Source of the DNA: Mesorhizobium sp. B1-1-8
GTDB lineage: Bacteria > Pseudomonadota > Alphaproteobacteria > Rhizobiales > Rhizobiaceae
DNA length: 64,000 nt
Assembly: GCF_006442795.2 (NCBI RefSeq)
Contig: NZ_CP083956.1
Coordinates: 2,023,501-2,087,500, forward strand
Direction of reading: 5' to 3'
The notes beneath the pieces are model-generated. The model made no database searches. It had not been told where the DNA came from and saw only the letters and a program-made list of their open reading frames with translations. Numbering within the stretch: position 1 is the stretch's first letter; every line of letters begins with the position of its first letter. This document shows positions 63,178-64,000 of this stretch, one piece after another. The position numbers and the translations under genes were made by a program.

Positions 63178-63981
63178 TCAGCGGCAGGCGCGATAGCCGT
63201 TTTTGCGGTTCTTGATGTCGAAATGGAAGTGGTTGCGGTGATCGTAATTGTAGCCGGGGCCGAGCACCGTGGTGAAATACTGGCAGCCGTCGGCGCGCAC
63301 ATTGTTGAGGAAGCCGCGGGTGCGGAAAGCGAACAGACCGGGCTTGCGCACGTCGATGTCGTCGCCATTGTTGAGCTCGATGCTCATGACGTCGAGCGCG
63401 TTGCCCTTGCCGTGCTCGGACAGGACGCCTTCGCCGGCGATGTTGCGACAGGAATAGCTCGAGCCCTGGTGGATTGTCCTGACGCCGGAGAAATAGCGCC
63501 AGCGGGCGGCCGGAACGAGTTCATTCTTCGTCCAGGCGGCGAAGGTCGCCGCCATGTTGCAGGTCAGCGTGGCGGCGGGCTTCATTTCGACGCTGCCGAC
63601 GGCCGAGACCTTGACCGGATAGTCGATGCCGCACTGGCCTTCGTGGATCGGCGCCACGTCGGTGTAGACGACGCCGAGCCGCTTCAGCTCGTTGCGGCAG
63701 TCGATTTCGCCGGCCGGCATCTGCTCTTCCGGCGGCATCGGCTCATCCATGCGCGGATAGGCGGCCTGGGTCATATAAGGATTGGAGGGAACGAGCCGCT
63801 GCATGCCGGAATATTGCGGCACCTCAGGCACCGCCGCGGTCTGGTTGCCGACATCGACGGCCGGCTGCAGCGAGAAGACGTCGCCAGTGGTGCAGGCCGA
63901 TGCCGAAGCGACGGCAAGCGCCGTCGCCAGCCTGACGGCGGTTAGGCGCGCAGCCTTGTTTTGTCGCGCCACGGCAAGCAT
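63178..63981 (-). CDS. Extensin-family exported protein
   Basis: Rhizobial extensin-like protein of 267 aa. An N-terminal hydrophobic signal ends near Cys30 (LAVASASACTTG), a possible lipidation site. The C-terminal domain has family motifs EIDCRNELKRLGV, CGIDYPVKVSAVGSVEMKPAATLTCNMAATFAAW, SEHGKGNALDVMSI and HRNHFHFDIKNR. The last group resembles a peptidase-like metal site (HxHxD). It probably works on the cell wall or periplasm. The start lies close to the window edge, so its promoter is not visible. Confidence 0.9.
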   Translation of the reverse strand: MLAVARQNKAARLTAVRLATALAVASASACTTGDVFSLQPAVDVGNQTAAVPEVPQYSGMQRLVPSNPYMTQAAYPRMDEPMPPEEQMPAGEIDCRNELKRLGVVYTDVAPIHEGQCGIDYPVKVSAVGSVEMKPAATLTCNMAATFAAWTKNELVPAARWRYFSGVRTIHQGSSYSCRNIAGEGVLSEHGKGNALDVMSIELNNGDDIDVRKPGLFAFRTRGFLNNVRADGCQYFTTVLGPGYNYDHRNHFHFDIKNRKNGYRACR

Positions 63982-64000
63982 GGCGACAAATCTTCCGGCC

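Noticed and set aside
1..64000. tRNA or rRNA genes
   Set aside because: No stretch with convincing tRNA arms or rRNA sequence was noticed; a tRNAscan run would settle it.

Overview
The window is high-GC chromosomal DNA of an alphaproteobacterium of the order Hyphomicrobiales, most likely Mesorhizobium or a close relative. Support comes from the bc1 operon followed by apt, the BA14K-family protein, rhizobial-type small proteins, the GC-rich codon use, and several short palindromic intergenic repeats of the RIME / mesorhizobial type. No rRNA, tRNA or CRISPR array was seen. The genus is inferred from gene content; no search was run.

Layout. 1-6151: three tandem ABC half-exporters and a small unknown protein. 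6164-7221 (minus): a Phd/PIN toxin-antitoxin pair with a cupin gene directly abutting it. 7481-10324: cytochrome bc1 operon petABC ending in a strong terminator. 10328-12211: a group II intron of the IIC type, inserted just after that terminator, with its maturase gene. 12364-12909: apt, then an inverted array of 7-bp repeats, then two MaoC hydratases and a frameshifted small gene. 14372-16975 (minus): ychF, pth, rplY. 17349-21069: a MarR/OhrR-type regulator with divergent alpha/beta hydrolase, then a Fsr-type efflux pump with divergent AraC regulator. 21102-26902 (minus): prs, a lipoprotein, a creatinase-like M24 protein, pgeF, a MidA/NDUFAF7 methyltransferase and lgt. 26999-27557: parDE with a frameshifted parE. 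27697-29863: ubiK, YbjN, csaA and a hydrolase. 29907-34008 (minus): a glycosyltransferase and a MarR / response regulator / histidine kinase set resembling PetP-PetR. 34269-38603: ilvE, a metallo-hydrolase, BA14K, two cold shock proteins and a double-Kazal lipoprotein.

38679-41480 holds the most unusual gene. It is a single, strongly AT-rich gene coding for a roughly 930-residue protein with an N-terminal HD phosphohydrolase-like domain and a GHKL/Hsp90-type ATPase. It sits alone between GC-rich chromosomal genes and looks horizontally acquired; I propose it is a one-gene conflict (defence) effector. The TPR-sulfotransferase gene on its right side appears to have lost a normal start codon.

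41723-54274: TPR-sulfotransferase, DUF1428, VOC, DUF1127-like and ABC-F proteins, a UvrB with long extra tails, a CapA-like phosphatase and several unknown proteins. 54275-58016 (minus): a tightly overlapping catabolic operon (GMC oxidoreductase, enolase-superfamily enzyme, NAD-dependent dehydrogenase). 58206-63981: a thioesterase, a Cys-rich exported peptide, two HxlR regulators each divergent from an oxidoreductase (electrophile/quinone stress modules), a CBS/DUF21 transporter-like protein and an extensin-family protein.
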